The position numbers were made by a program, and so were the translations under genes. From positions 1 to 64,000 of the forward strand of contig DGUV01000078.1 in the NCBI GenBank assembly GCA_002395775.1: a stretch of 64,000 bases of DNA, written 5' to 3'. This document shows positions 26,494 through 35,048 of the stretch, one piece after another. This DNA comes from Prevotellaceae bacterium UBA4301. GTDB taxonomy: Bacteria; Bacteroidota; Bacteroidia; Bacteroidales; Bacteroidaceae. Under the pieces are notes generated by a model. It was not told the DNA's origin. It did no database searches and saw only the letters and a list, made by a program, of their open reading frames with translations. Every line of letters starts with the position of its first letter. The first letter of the stretch is position 1.

Positions 26494-26655
26494 TTACTCA
26501 GCCTCGTTATCACCCCAGATGTCCCAGGCGTTGTTTTCCTCGCGAACGAGGGCATCATCACCTGTAGCGGGGTCTTCATACATAGACAGGGCAATCATGT
26601 CCATGTTACGGAGATAGAGAATCTCAGTCTCGGGTTGCAAATATGACTTTTTCAT
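26494..26655 (-). CDS. 53-residue acidic peptide, MKKSYLQPET family, copy 2
   Basis: A 53-residue peptide beginning MKKSYLQPETEILYL and ending EENNAWDIWGDNEAE. The first ten residues are identical to copy 1 and the final fifteen differ only by T/A and E/D. The centre (NMDMIALSMYEDPATGDDAL) is different. It starts 82 bp after the stop of the 1538-residue surface protein and is separated from the next giant gene by a terminator, so it is most likely read from the upstream giant gene's transcript. The sequences around the ATG (GCAAATATGACTTTTTCATA on the plus strand) are shared between copies. Function unknown. Confidence 0.75.
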   Translation of the reverse strand: MKKSYLQPETEILYLRNMDMIALSMYEDPATGDDALVREENNAWDIWGDNEAE

Positions 26656-26693
26656 AGCTAATATCAATTATGTATTATTAATGTTTTCCATCC

Positions 26694-26737
26694 CCTTCGC
26701 CCCTCCCATTCGGGGGAGGGGACGGGGGAGAGGGGCT
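26694..26737 (-). repeat. GC-rich palindromic element abutting a stop codon
   Basis: Directly after the minus-strand TAA of the 1538-residue gene comes AGCCCCTCTCCCCC and then CCCCTCCC...GGGAGGGG. The junction is the same as that after btuB (15870). Confidence 0.7.
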
Positions 26738-29700
26738 TTACTTCACAACCACCTTCTTGCCATTTACAATGTAAACATTGCCCTTCTGCATGCGCTGAAC
26801 CTTGCGACCAGCCAGGTCGTAGATGTCACCGTTCTGCAGGTCGTTGACGAGACTGTTGATGCCGTCGGTATCACCACCCAGGTCAAAGGCCTTAATCTCA
26901 CTGCCTGCGGGTGCAGTCAGGTAAGCGCGGTTAGCACCAACGTTGGGAGTAGCCTTAGAGGTATCAACCTTGAAGAAACCAACCTTCTCGCCCTGCTTCT
27001 GCAGAATGTACCAACCATCCTGAGCAGCAATCTTTGCGTAAGTACCAGTCAGCATACCTTCGGTGTACTGGAGCTGAGTACCCTGAGCGTCACCGGTCAG
27101 TGTCTCATTCCAAGCACCTTCGATGATGTAAGGCTTGTTGGCCTCCAGAGTCTCAACCTCTTCGAGAGTCAGCGTAGCACCCTCAGCCTTAGCGCAGCTG
27201 TAAACCTTCACGCCTTCGGGAACAGAAGCAACAGCGAAGGGCAGCATGGTGGTACCCCAACCAGCAGCAGTGGTGTTGATGGTGATAGAGGGCTTCTGAG
27301 TCTCAGCGAGAACGAAGTCGATGTGAGAGTTCACAGTGTAAACGCCAGCATCCTGAGAACCGATATACTGATTAGCCTCAGTGTTACGCAGGTTCCACTT
27401 GCCTTCGGTAGCTGTCGGGATAACGGTTACAACCAAAGCCTGATCAGCGTTGGTGGTAGTACGAATCTGAGAAGTATTTCCGCTGTAGGGAACGCCAGTA
27501 GAGATGTAGCGAGCAACGCCGTCGGCATCAATCTGAGACATCTTGTAATTGTTGCCCTCAACCTTGGTGAAGGTGAATGCCTGAGCCAAGTTCTGGTTGG
27601 CAACTTCCTTATACTGGATGTTGTAGTTACCACCATCTGTGCGGCCATTTGCGATATAGGTCATAGCCTTGTTGTCGTAAGTCCAGCCACCATAGGTAAG
27701 AACTACATTGAACAACTGGCCTTCGGCGGGAGCGTTTACAGTAGTCAAAGCAGCATAGGTAGCCTCAACCTCAGCAACGGTAGCAGTACCCTGTACCAGA
27801 GCATTGGCAGCATCGATTGCATCCTGACTGTACTGGAAGGCGCCAGTACCGATGTTAGCGGTAGGAATAGCATTAGTTGCGTATTCTACATTACCAACAG
27901 TGGTCTCAGAAGTTACCTCTACCAAATAGAAAGCATCGAATGATTTGTTGTCACCCAGCCAACGAGCGTTAAACACAAGATACTTAAAGTTCTCGTCGTT
28001 TGTGAACTTGTACTTCACGTCTGTCCAATCTGTTCCGTAAGTAGGAGCATCAAATTTCTTATTTGCATTTTCCTGACCCTTGGTATTGTTGAGTGATGTA
28101 CCAATGTATGTGTTAGCAGTTGCTCCAGCATTTGCCTTTATCTTATAACCAAACACATAAGTTTTTCCGTCCTCAAGTTCCCAAGAAGTATTAAGTGAAC
28201 CGGCTGCGGCACCACCTTCATTTGTCTTAGCCTTAAGATATTGATTACCATCGGCAGCTCCCTCGGTTACAATGTCAAACTTCTCTGAAGTGATAGGAGT
28301 CGTAGAACCTGTACCATATGTCCAGCCATAGTAAGCATTGGGATACTCAAACGAACCATTCTTGATGAGGTTTGGACCATAAGTAACAGTTGAGAGGGCG
28401 GGACCATCAATAACTACATCCTCAGAAGCCACCTCGGTTTCGGGGAAGCTAACGGTTACAGTAGCCTCAGCCTTCACGTTCTCATCCAATGTACTGGTAA
28501 CAGTGATTGTAGCCGTACCAGAAGAGATAGCAGTTACAACGCCATTGGCCACGGTAGCCACGCTCTCGTCACTGCTGGTCCATGTAACCGTGTTGGTTGC
28601 ATCCTCGGGAGTGAAGGTCAGTTCGAAAGTCTTGGTTTGAGCATCTGCAGTGAGGGTGACCTCAGTTTCATCAAGAGCAATTGCAGTGGGAATAACAGCC
28701 ATTTCCTCTTCTGTCAGTTCGCGGTTCTTCACGAGACGGAAGTTATCGGCCTTGTACCACCAGTAACCTTCTTCCACATAATCCTTGTGTACGCCAGCAT
28801 CACCACCAGCACCACCGACAACTCCAATAGTAGCCTTGCCATCCTTTACAAGGAAAGTAAACGTTGCATCTTGGAAGGTGTCCTTTGTAGGATAAGTAGT
28901 AACTTCTTCATTTCCAGTTTCGGTACCATCGTTATGTTCGCCATTTGCCAACAGATAGATGGTAGCACCATCAGATGCGACGGAAGCCGTCAGTGTGTAT
29001 TCACCAGTGGGAAGTCCCTCAAGAGCTTGAGTTAAGGGTACACCCTGCCACCATGTGTTAAAGAGATAGGAACCATCTGAACCTGTTGCAGCGTATGTTG
29101 CATTCGAGGCTTCACGAACACCTGTGTCAGAAGAGGCTGTAGCCGTCCAACCTGTCATGTTGCCATATTCGAATGATTGGTTCCGAATAGCCAATGTGAA
29201 GTCGGCATTGGCCGCAGTCTGAGACTTGATAACGGGAATCACTGCATCGTAAGCGGCAGCAACTTGATCCATAATGTCGGCATCGGCAATCGTGGCCTCA
29301 GTGTAGGCAGCCTTGATAGTATTGTAGGCATCTGCACTTCCCGTGGCTGAAGTTGCAGCTGCGAGGGCAGCATCAATCTTATCAACAGCTGCTGTCATGG
29401 GAGCATATGCCTTAATTGAAGCCTCGGCAGCAGCAATAGCATTGAGGACAGCCATATAGGTTGTGGGTGAAGGCGTTGCTTGGAACGCAGCATCAGCCTG
29501 AGTCTGGGCTGCAGCAACATCCTTATTCATCTTGCCCTCAGCAAGAGTATAGGGTTCAAAAACATCGCCATAGACAAGGCTGAAACTACGCCAGCACATC
29601 CATTTGTCACCATTGTTAGAAGCCGTTAATCCAATCTCTAAGTTAGCCGTGGCTTCTGAAAGATTGAAGACAAGGTCTGTTACACCATTACCATTGCCTT

Positions 29701-31354
29701 CAGCAATCCAATTGTTACCTTGGTTGCGGTTATTTACGGTTCCAGACGCAACCTGAGCTATGTTGGTGCTATTTTCTCCAGCATTCAGTTTTGCCTCATA
29801 ACCGGTACGTGTGAATGCAATGGCTGTAAGCTTGTAATTGCCAGCAGGAAGAGATGTTGCGATAGTTTGCTTGGTGGTAGCCCCAGCTTGGTTATAGAAT
29901 TCATACAGATTAAATTCCAGACCAGGATTAACACTATTTGTCCAATAGTCCGTGTTTCCACTCATGCCAGGAGCGGCATTGTCAATAAGAGCAGCTGTGA
30001 GGTCGATAGTCTGGCCAGTAGTCAAAGTTACGGTAGGCAAGTAATCAGCAAGTGCCTGACGAACAGTAGCTACGGCTACATCGATGCCGGCATTATCCGT
30101 AGCAGCCTCGACTTGAGCATCAGCAGTTGCAGTTTCAATACCATTGTTGATAGCCAGCACGGCTGCCTTTACATTCTTGTAGCGCGTATAATTGAGCTGC
30201 AATGCCTTTGCAGTATTGGTAGCGTTCACAATAGCTTCTGTAGCAGCAGTATATTCTGCAGCAGATGTATAAGTTTTATTCTGTTCTGCAACAACACCAG
30301 CAAGCACATCGTATGCGGCAGCGGGAACTGTACCTTCTACAGCCTCGGCTGCAGCTACGGCAGCTGCCAGAGCACTTTCAAATTCCGAAAGGTCAAGTCC
30401 GTAATAAATTAATTCTGCATTATCGAATACAGCCCAATCTGCACTCTTGTTCGTAGCGCGTTTTACACCTACTTTGAGGGTTCCGCCTATTAAGTTGAAG
30501 CGTCCAGTCGTGTTACCTGCAAACTGCCCATCGGCAATGTTGTCAAGGGCTGTTCCAAAGTTTGCAGCACTAGTCTGATTGGCGAAAACGACCTCAGTGG
30601 TATTACCATAGATATAAGTCGTTCCGTTGGTGCCATAGCCAGCAATCTTGAATTCATAAGTACCATCAGGCATATCGGTGAGCGTCTGGTTAATATCAAA
30701 AGTATTGTTCCAGAATTCGCAGCCAAAAGTGCCACGATTAGCGTTAGGACCAGCTACTGTAACATTACCGTTAGCATTTGTCCATGCCCAAGATTTGCCG
30801 TTCTGGGCGCGTGTGTCATTACGGTTAAAGTCAGGGGCACCCAGCAGGAAACTAATATTCATCGGGGAGTCTTTCGTGGCAGAAGCCATTGCCGCAATTA
30901 CGTTTTCACGGCTTACCAATATCCACTGGGCATTGGCTCCGTCACCAGAGCTCACAAGTTCAACGTCATCACCTGCTGAAGTAGCTACAAGGTAGCTTCC
31001 ACCATTGGAAATGTTGTAAACCTTGTCGCCAACACTTGCAAAAGTCCAAGGTGTTGCTGCGCCGTCTGTCCATAAGCTAGTAGCCAAGTAGTTATTATCT
31101 CCACCATTAGAGTTTTTGGAATTGAGGTTGTAGTCAGTTCCGTTAGCCTCAAGGGTGAAGTCAAGGCCATAGTTCGCAGAGAGGCAAGCATTTGTACCCC
31201 AATTTGCTGCGCGGTCACCAGCATTCAGAAATTTTCCTGCACCTACGTTATAGAGATAAAAATCTCCTTCAGCAGGTTCACTGCCAGTCCACGTTTGTGC
31301 CCTCATTCCGAGTGCACTTACGATGCATAGCATCGCGAAAAGTAGTCTTTTCAT
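26738..31354 (-). CDS. giant secreted surface protein with Big_2 and FIVAR-like modules
   Basis: A 1538-residue secreted protein with signal peptide MKRLLFAMLCIVSALGMRA. Alanine-rich helical stretches (about residues 330-420 and 600-700) resemble FIVAR-type three-helix modules. Several beta-sandwich modules (for example FEYGNMTGWTATAS and IKNGSFEYPNAYYGW) look like carbohydrate-binding domains. A bacterial Ig-like (Big_2) domain lies at about 888-975 (IALDETEVTLTADAQTKTF, VATVANGVVTAISSGTATI). It ends in the sorting tail IYDLAGRKVQRM...GKKVVVK. No enzyme motif was recognised, so an adhesin or glycan-binding role is inferred. A small-peptide gene follows 82 bp downstream. No clear promoter was found before its ATG. 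Confidence 0.8.
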   Translation of the reverse strand: MKRLLFAMLCIVSALGMRAQTWTGSEPAEGDFYLYNVGAGKFLNAGDRAANWGTNACLSANYGLDFTLEANGTDYNLNSKNSNGGDNNYLATSLWTDGAATPWTFASVGDKVYNISNGGSYLVATSAGDDVELVSSGDGANAQWILVSRENVIAAMASATKDSPMNISFLLGAPDFNRNDTRAQNGKSWAWTNANGNVTVAGPNANRGTFGCEFWNNTFDINQTLTDMPDGTYEFKIAGYGTNGTTYIYGNTTEVVFANQTSAANFGTALDNIADGQFAGNTTGRFNLIGGTLKVGVKRATNKSADWAVFDNAELIYYGLDLSEFESALAAAVAAAEAVEGTVPAAAYDVLAGVVAEQNKTYTSAAEYTAATEAIVNATNTAKALQLNYTRYKNVKAAVLAINNGIETATADAQVEAATDNAGIDVAVATVRQALADYLPTVTLTTGQTIDLTAALIDNAAPGMSGNTDYWTNSVNPGLEFNLYEFYNQAGATTKQTIATSLPAGNYKLTAIAFTRTGYEAKLNAGENSTNIAQVASGTVNNRNQGNNWIAEGNGNGVTDLVFNLSEATANLEIGLTASNNGDKWMCWRSFSLVYGDVFEPYTLAEGKMNKDVAAAQTQADAAFQATPSPTTYMAVLNAIAAAEASIKAYAPMTAAVDKIDAALAAATSATGSADAYNTIKAAYTEATIADADIMDQVAAAYDAVIPVIKSQTAANADFTLAIRNQSFEYGNMTGWTATASSDTGVREASNATYAATGSDGSYLFNTWWQGVPLTQALEGLPTGEYTLTASVASDGATIYLLANGEHNDGTETGNEEVTTYPTKDTFQDATFTFLVKDGKATIGVVGGAGGDAGVHKDYVEEGYWWYKADNFRLVKNRELTEEEMAVIPTAIALDETEVTLTADAQTKTFELTFTPEDATNTVTWTSSDESVATVANGVVTAISSGTATITVTSTLDENVKAEATVTVSFPETEVASEDVVIDGPALSTVTYGPNLIKNGSFEYPNAYYGWTYGTGSTTPITSEKFDIVTEGAADGNQYLKAKTNEGGAAAGSLNTSWELEDGKTYVFGYKIKANAGATANTYIGTSLNNTKGQENANKKFDAPTYGTDWTDVKYKFTNDENFKYLVFNARWLGDNKSFDAFYLVEVTSETTVGNVEYATNAIPTANIGTGAFQYSQDAIDAANALVQGTATVAEVEATYAALTTVNAPAEGQLFNVVLTYGGWTYDNKAMTYIANGRTDGGNYNIQYKEVANQNLAQAFTFTKVEGNNYKMSQIDADGVARYISTGVPYSGNTSQIRTTTNADQALVVTVIPTATEGKWNLRNTEANQYIGSQDAGVYTVNSHIDFVLAETQKPSITINTTAAGWGTTMLPFAVASVPEGVKVYSCAKAEGATLTLEEVETLEANKPYIIEGAWNETLTGDAQGTQLQYTEGMLTGTYAKIAAQDGWYILQKQGEKVGFFKVDTSKATPNVGANRAYLTAPAGSEIKAFDLGGDTDGINSLVNDLQNGDIYDLAGRKVQRMQKGNVYIVNGKKVVVK

Positions 31355-31387
31355 TTGTTTTTTGTTTAGGTTAAGTTAATAATGATA

Positions 31388-31510
31388 TAAAAGTTTAATA
31401 GTTTAACAGATTAACAGGTTAACAGTTTAACAGTTTCTTTCAGTCGCTTCGCTTGGTGAAAGCGTCTCCCCCGTCGCCGAGCGAACAGGTTAACAGCGCT
31501 TCGCGCTGGT
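31388..31510. repeat. composite repeat: TTTAACAG words plus CGCTTCGC palindromes
   Basis: TTTAACAGTTTAACAG-like words (31394-31436) are followed by hairpin-like TCGCTTCGCTTGG and GCGCTTCGCGC, ending at the DUF2442 stop. No gene is seen here. Confidence 0.65.
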
Positions 31511-31516
31511 TAGGGG

Positions 31517-31759
31517 TTACACGGGTGTTCCGTGCTCGTAGAGGTATTCGGGGGCGAAACCTATCTCGTTGGACCAATCGACGGAGAAGGGGTCGAGGCG
31601 GAAGTTGCGGAAATAATTTTTGTCCTGCAATTTTACACAAATGCCTTTTTGAGACATGGGCAGGAAATCCACCTTTCGGACTTCTCCATTGCTGAATGTG
31701 AGGAGCAACACATAGTCGTGCATGTACTCAGCCTTTGTAACTTTGAGAATCTGTTCCAT
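31517..31759 (-). CDS. DUF2442 protein
   Basis: An 80-residue protein with the DUF2442 pattern: EYMHDYVLLLTFSNGEVRKVDF, LPMSQKGICVKLQDKNYFRNF, and SVDWSNEIGFAPEYLYEHGTPV. It starts 6 bp after the DUF4160 gene. The two families are often adjacent in bacteria and have been suggested as a toxin-antitoxin or phage-related pair, but no activity is established. Small soluble protein, no signal peptide. Confidence 0.85.
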   Translation of the reverse strand: MEQILKVTKAEYMHDYVLLLTFSNGEVRKVDFLPMSQKGICVKLQDKNYFRNFRLDPFSVDWSNEIGFAPEYLYEHGTPV

Positions 31760-31765
31760 AGTGTT

Positions 31766-32023
31766 TTAGTCAAGTGGTGATATCTTGACGGGAGCTTTGC
31801 TCTCGGATAAGCGTTGCCAGTTGTCCATCAGCTCGTCCTTGTGTAGGTCGAGCCACTCGTAAACGAGGCTTAATGCTCTGCGAGGCATACTACCTCTTAC
31901 AATGCCCTCCTTTATTGTTATGATGGCTTCATAACCTTGGTATTTAACATGGAAATGAGGAGGATTGTGCTCGCTCAAGTACATGTAAATTGCAATACCG
32001 TAGAATGAACTTATTTCTGGCAT
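31766..32023 (-). CDS. DUF4160 protein
   Basis: An 85-residue protein of the DUF4160 family: GIAIYMYLSEHNPPHFHVKYQGYEA, with the conserved HNPPHFH histidines, and RALSLVYEWLDLHKDELMDNW. It is the first gene of a two-gene unit with DUF2442 and has its own promoter (32110-32140). The histidine-rich motif could bind metal; the function is unknown. Confidence 0.88.
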   Translation of the reverse strand: MPEISSFYGIAIYMYLSEHNPPHFHVKYQGYEAIITIKEGIVRGSMPRRALSLVYEWLDLHKDELMDNWQRLSESKAPVKISPLD

Positions 32024-32109
32024 AGCTTTGGTTAGTTAGGTTCGTTTTTTTGTCTCTCTTATGTGCGCGCGATACACTAATTTCGTGTGCGTGTGAGCAC
32101 AAATCGGGG

Positions 32110-32140
32110 CAAAGATACGAATAAATGAGAGAAATGCAAA
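32110..32140 (-). promoter_or_regulatory. promoter of the DUF4160-DUF2442 pair
   Basis: Minus-strand TATCTTTG (32110-32117) with TTTG (32137-32140) 19 bp upstream. The leader would be about 80 nt. Confidence 0.8.
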
Positions 32141-32199
32141 AGAAATAATCGATTTTCTGATTTCTTTTGTCACAAATGGGGTAGATAAGGGATAATAAT

Positions 32200-32228
32200 C
32201 CCTCCCTGCCGCGAGGGGGCAGGGAGGG
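32200..32228 (-). terminator. hairpin after the DUF4353 gene
   Basis: CCCTCCCTGCC and GGCAGGGAGGG are exact 11 bp arms around GCGAGGG. It lies 25 bp after the stop of the DUF4353 protein gene on the minus strand; the T-rich tail is weak. Confidence 0.7.
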
Positions 32229-32252
32229 AGTGTGGTGTTCCCCAAGGGAGGG

Positions 32253-34907
32253 CTACTTGGCTGTGAAGCTGGTGACGCTGGTGGTGCCGGTGTGGCTGCT
32301 GCCCAGATAGAGGCCTTGGAACTGGGTGGTGGCGTCGGTGGGGGCAGTGGTGCTGTACTTGATGGTGTAGGTGCTGCCCGACTTCATGCCCGTGGCGGTG
32401 AGCAGCGAGAGACTGCTGCTGAGGGAGGTGGGGAAGGAATAGGTGAAGAGGTTGTTGCCTGAAGCGTCGGCCACGGTGTAGTAGCGACCGCTCTGGTAGC
32501 TGACGGAGTTGGTGATGAAGGTGTAGCCCTGCTTGGCTCCGGAGATGGTGGAACTGCTGCCGCCACCGCCCTGTGAGGCTCCGGCGGAGAGTCCGATGCC
32601 CGTGCCGGTTATCTGGATGTAGGAGTTGTTGTCGCAGTCGAACCCTTCCTCGGGGGCTCCCTTTGAGGTGTAGGCGAAGGCTGTGCCGTTGCCAATGACG
32701 ATGGCGCCAGTGCGGCCGTAGTTGCTATCGACGGCGTCGTTGCCAGTGGACCAGCAGACGGTGATGCCACCGTTGAACTGTATGGGGCCGGCGGAGTTGA
32801 TGCAGTCGTCGTAGGCCTTGATGTAGTGTTGTCCGCCTTGAATATCGACACTGGTCTTGGACTCCAGTCCCTCGGCTCCGTCGGTGGCAGTGGTGATGGT
32901 GAGTGCTCCGCCGTAGAGGGTGACGGCACCTTGGGCCTTGATGGCCTTGGCACTGCTGCCGCTGCTCGTCTGCTGGCCTCCCCAACCTCCGCCGCCTTGG
33001 CTGCTGCTGCCCAGCTTGCTGCCCGTGGTGGAGACGGTGAGCGTGGGACCTGAGCCACCGGAACGACCCATGAGGAAGGCTTGGTCGGCCTTGATGCCCT
33101 TGCCGCCCTGTCCGCTCATGGCAATGGTGATGGTGCCGGTCTCGAGCAGCACGTTGCTGTCGCCCGAAATGCCTTTGGCGGTGACGTAGTCGTCACTCGA
33201 GGAGGTTCCGGCCGAGATGGTGGCGCTGGCATAGGTTTGGGTGGCATCGGTGAGGGTGTAGGTGCGGGTGGTGCCGCTGGTGGAGTAGTTGGAACTCATG
33301 GTGTAGAAGTAGGCCGAGCCCGAGGTGGGGCCTGGGAAGGTGGTGCTCTTCAGCGTGTAGGTGGTGCCGCCTCCCCAACCGCCTCCGCTGGTGTAGGTGG
33401 AGCCGAAGTAGTAGGTGCCCGTGTTGCTCTTCTTGAAGTCGTAGTAATAGAAGGTGCGCGAGGTGTAGCCCGTGGTGACGGTGACGGTGGAGGTGAGTTG
33501 GGCCACCTGCGAATCGTCGGAGGCATCGTAGAGATAGACTGTTGACCAGGCACGGTTCGTGCTGCCGCCAGGACCACCGCCCGAGCTGGTGGGCACATAG
33601 ACATAGACGCGGTAGGTCTCTTCGGTGGTGCCGGTGTCGTCGCTTTCTACGGTCTTGGAGGTGTCCAGGGCCTCGCCCTTGCCGGTGTTGGTGATGTTGA
33701 GCAAGGTGGATGCGTTGTCTTCGTTGACGGTGATGACGCCATCGGCCGAGAGTCCGCGACCTGCCACGGCAGAGTTGGTGATGGTGAATTGTCCGCCCGA
33801 GATGGTGAGGTTGCCCGAGGCCTTGATGGCTGTGGTGTAGCTGGGACTGCCGTCCTCGATGATGTAGTCGCCGCTCTGCTTGATGACGAAGGTGCCGCCG
33901 GTGATGTTGAGGTCGGTCTTCGACTTCATGCCTTTTGCGGCCGAGCCGGTGCTTTGCAGGGTGATGGCGCCGTCGGCGATGGTCATCAGGGAGTCGCTCT
34001 TGAGGGCTGCAACGTCCTGTCCGGTGAGGGAGAGGTTGATGGTGCCGCCATTAATAATCATTTGTCCGTCGAGTTCGTCGCCCTCGTCACCCGTGGCTTC
34101 GGCCTGTATGCCGTCGCCCTTGACGTTGGTGGCGCGGATGGTGCCTCCGTTCATCTTGAAGTACTGCCCGGCATGGATGGCATCGGCGGCTGAAGAGGTG
34201 ACGACGATGGTGCCTGCGGTGCGCTTCACAAGCATATATTCTTTCGATGAAATGGCGTGTTTTATGTTCCCGGTGAGGTTGAGCGTGCCGCCTCCGCTAA
34301 TCTCCAGATGGCCCTTGGTGTAGAAGGCTGCTTTCTGTCCGCCGTCGGACGATGCATCGGCCAGGGTGTTCTCAGTGCCGTCGGCCAATTCCAAGGCGAT
34401 GCGCTTGCCACACTGGATGTTGATGGCCTCGGCCGAGGAGCCCGTGAGGGTGAGTCCTGCCAAGCGGATGGTGGTCTTGAGCGAACCGCTGTAGAGGAAC
34501 GAACCCGACGATGAGGCTCCGCTGAGCACGAAGCACATCTCGCGGTCGGTGTTGGCATTGACGAGGGTGACATCGGCTCCGCTGACGGAGGTGGTGATGC
34601 CCGAGACGGAGGGGGTGACGGTGGCCGATGTCTGGGAGTAGGTGACATAGACCGTGTCGGCTACGACCTGTTCGGTAGTGTCCTCTTCGGCAGCGGGCAG
34701 GGCAAAGGTGATGCTGTCGATGTCGGCCAGCTGGTAGGTGGTGCCCTTGATGGTGATGGTGCCATCGGCGTAGGACATCTCGTCGGCATCGATCTCGTAG
34801 GCAGTGTAGTTGCCGCCAATCCAGACGTAGAACTTAGTAGGAAGGGCATGGGCCACGAAGAGAGTGGCAATGACTAATGCTAATAATATGGCAGAAAACC
34901 GTTTCAT
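32253..34907 (-). CDS. secreted DUF4353 beta-helix carbohydrate-binding protein
   Basis: An 884-residue secreted protein; the ATG at 34907 gives signal MKRFSAILLALVIATLFVAHA. After a beta domain (YTAYEIDADEMSYADGTI) come two runs of short beta-helix repeats of the DUF4353 type, for example LEISGGGTLNLTG, AIHAGQYFKMNGGTIRATN, GLESKTSVDIQGG and GIKADQAFLMG. DUF4353 proteins such as Cthe_2159 bind cellulose-like or pectic acid polysaccharides. The C-terminus (TATGMKSGSTYTIKYS) is a beta sandwich without the KVVVK tail. A second DUF4353 protein is at 50737-52371. No polysaccharide lyase catalytic motif was recognised, so binding is the likelier role. Confidence 0.82.
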   Translation of the reverse strand: MKRFSAILLALVIATLFVAHALPTKFYVWIGGNYTAYEIDADEMSYADGTITIKGTTYQLADIDSITFALPAAEEDTTEQVVADTVYVTYSQTSATVTPSVSGITTSVSGADVTLVNANTDREMCFVLSGASSSGSFLYSGSLKTTIRLAGLTLTGSSAEAINIQCGKRIALELADGTENTLADASSDGGQKAAFYTKGHLEISGGGTLNLTGNIKHAISSKEYMLVKRTAGTIVVTSSAADAIHAGQYFKMNGGTIRATNVKGDGIQAEATGDEGDELDGQMIINGGTINLSLTGQDVAALKSDSLMTIADGAITLQSTGSAAKGMKSKTDLNITGGTFVIKQSGDYIIEDGSPSYTTAIKASGNLTISGGQFTITNSAVAGRGLSADGVITVNEDNASTLLNITNTGKGEALDTSKTVESDDTGTTEETYRVYVYVPTSSGGGPGGSTNRAWSTVYLYDASDDSQVAQLTSTVTVTTGYTSRTFYYYDFKKSNTGTYYFGSTYTSGGGWGGGTTYTLKSTTFPGPTSGSAYFYTMSSNYSTSGTTRTYTLTDATQTYASATISAGTSSSDDYVTAKGISGDSNVLLETGTITIAMSGQGGKGIKADQAFLMGRSGGSGPTLTVSTTGSKLGSSSQGGGGWGGQQTSSGSSAKAIKAQGAVTLYGGALTITTATDGAEGLESKTSVDIQGGQHYIKAYDDCINSAGPIQFNGGITVCWSTGNDAVDSNYGRTGAIVIGNGTAFAYTSKGAPEEGFDCDNNSYIQITGTGIGLSAGASQGGGGSSSTISGAKQGYTFITNSVSYQSGRYYTVADASGNNLFTYSFPTSLSSSLSLLTATGMKSGSTYTIKYSTTAPTDATTQFQGLYLGSSHTGTTSVTSFTAK

Positions 34908-34937
34908 TGGGTAATAATTTATCAATTGTTCGGGCGA

Positions 34938-34969
34938 CAAAGTTAGTAAATTATCACTAAACTGTCAAA
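34938..34969 (-). promoter_or_regulatory. promoter of the DUF4353 protein gene
   Basis: Minus-strand TAACTTTG (34938-34945) with TTTG (34966-34969) exactly 20 bp upstream, 30 bp before the ATG. Confidence 0.85.
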
Positions 34970-34982
34970 AAAAAGCATAAAA

Positions 34983-35014
34983 AATGCTCCAGGCCGTGTT
35001 CGGTCCGGAGCATT
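34983..35014 (-). terminator. terminator after the sialidase gene
   Basis: AATGCTCC / GGAGCATT arms with an inner GGCCG-TGTT-CGG stem, followed on the minus strand by TTTTTTATGC. It separates the sialidase gene from the DUF4353 promoter. Confidence 0.85.
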
Positions 35015-35048
35015 GGGAATGTAATATTTGACAAAAGGAAAGGAGAGG

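Noticed and set aside
31517..32023. DUF4160/DUF2442 as a proven toxin-antitoxin system
   Set aside because: Only adjacency and small size support it; no toxin fold or autoregulatory DNA-binding motif was visible.
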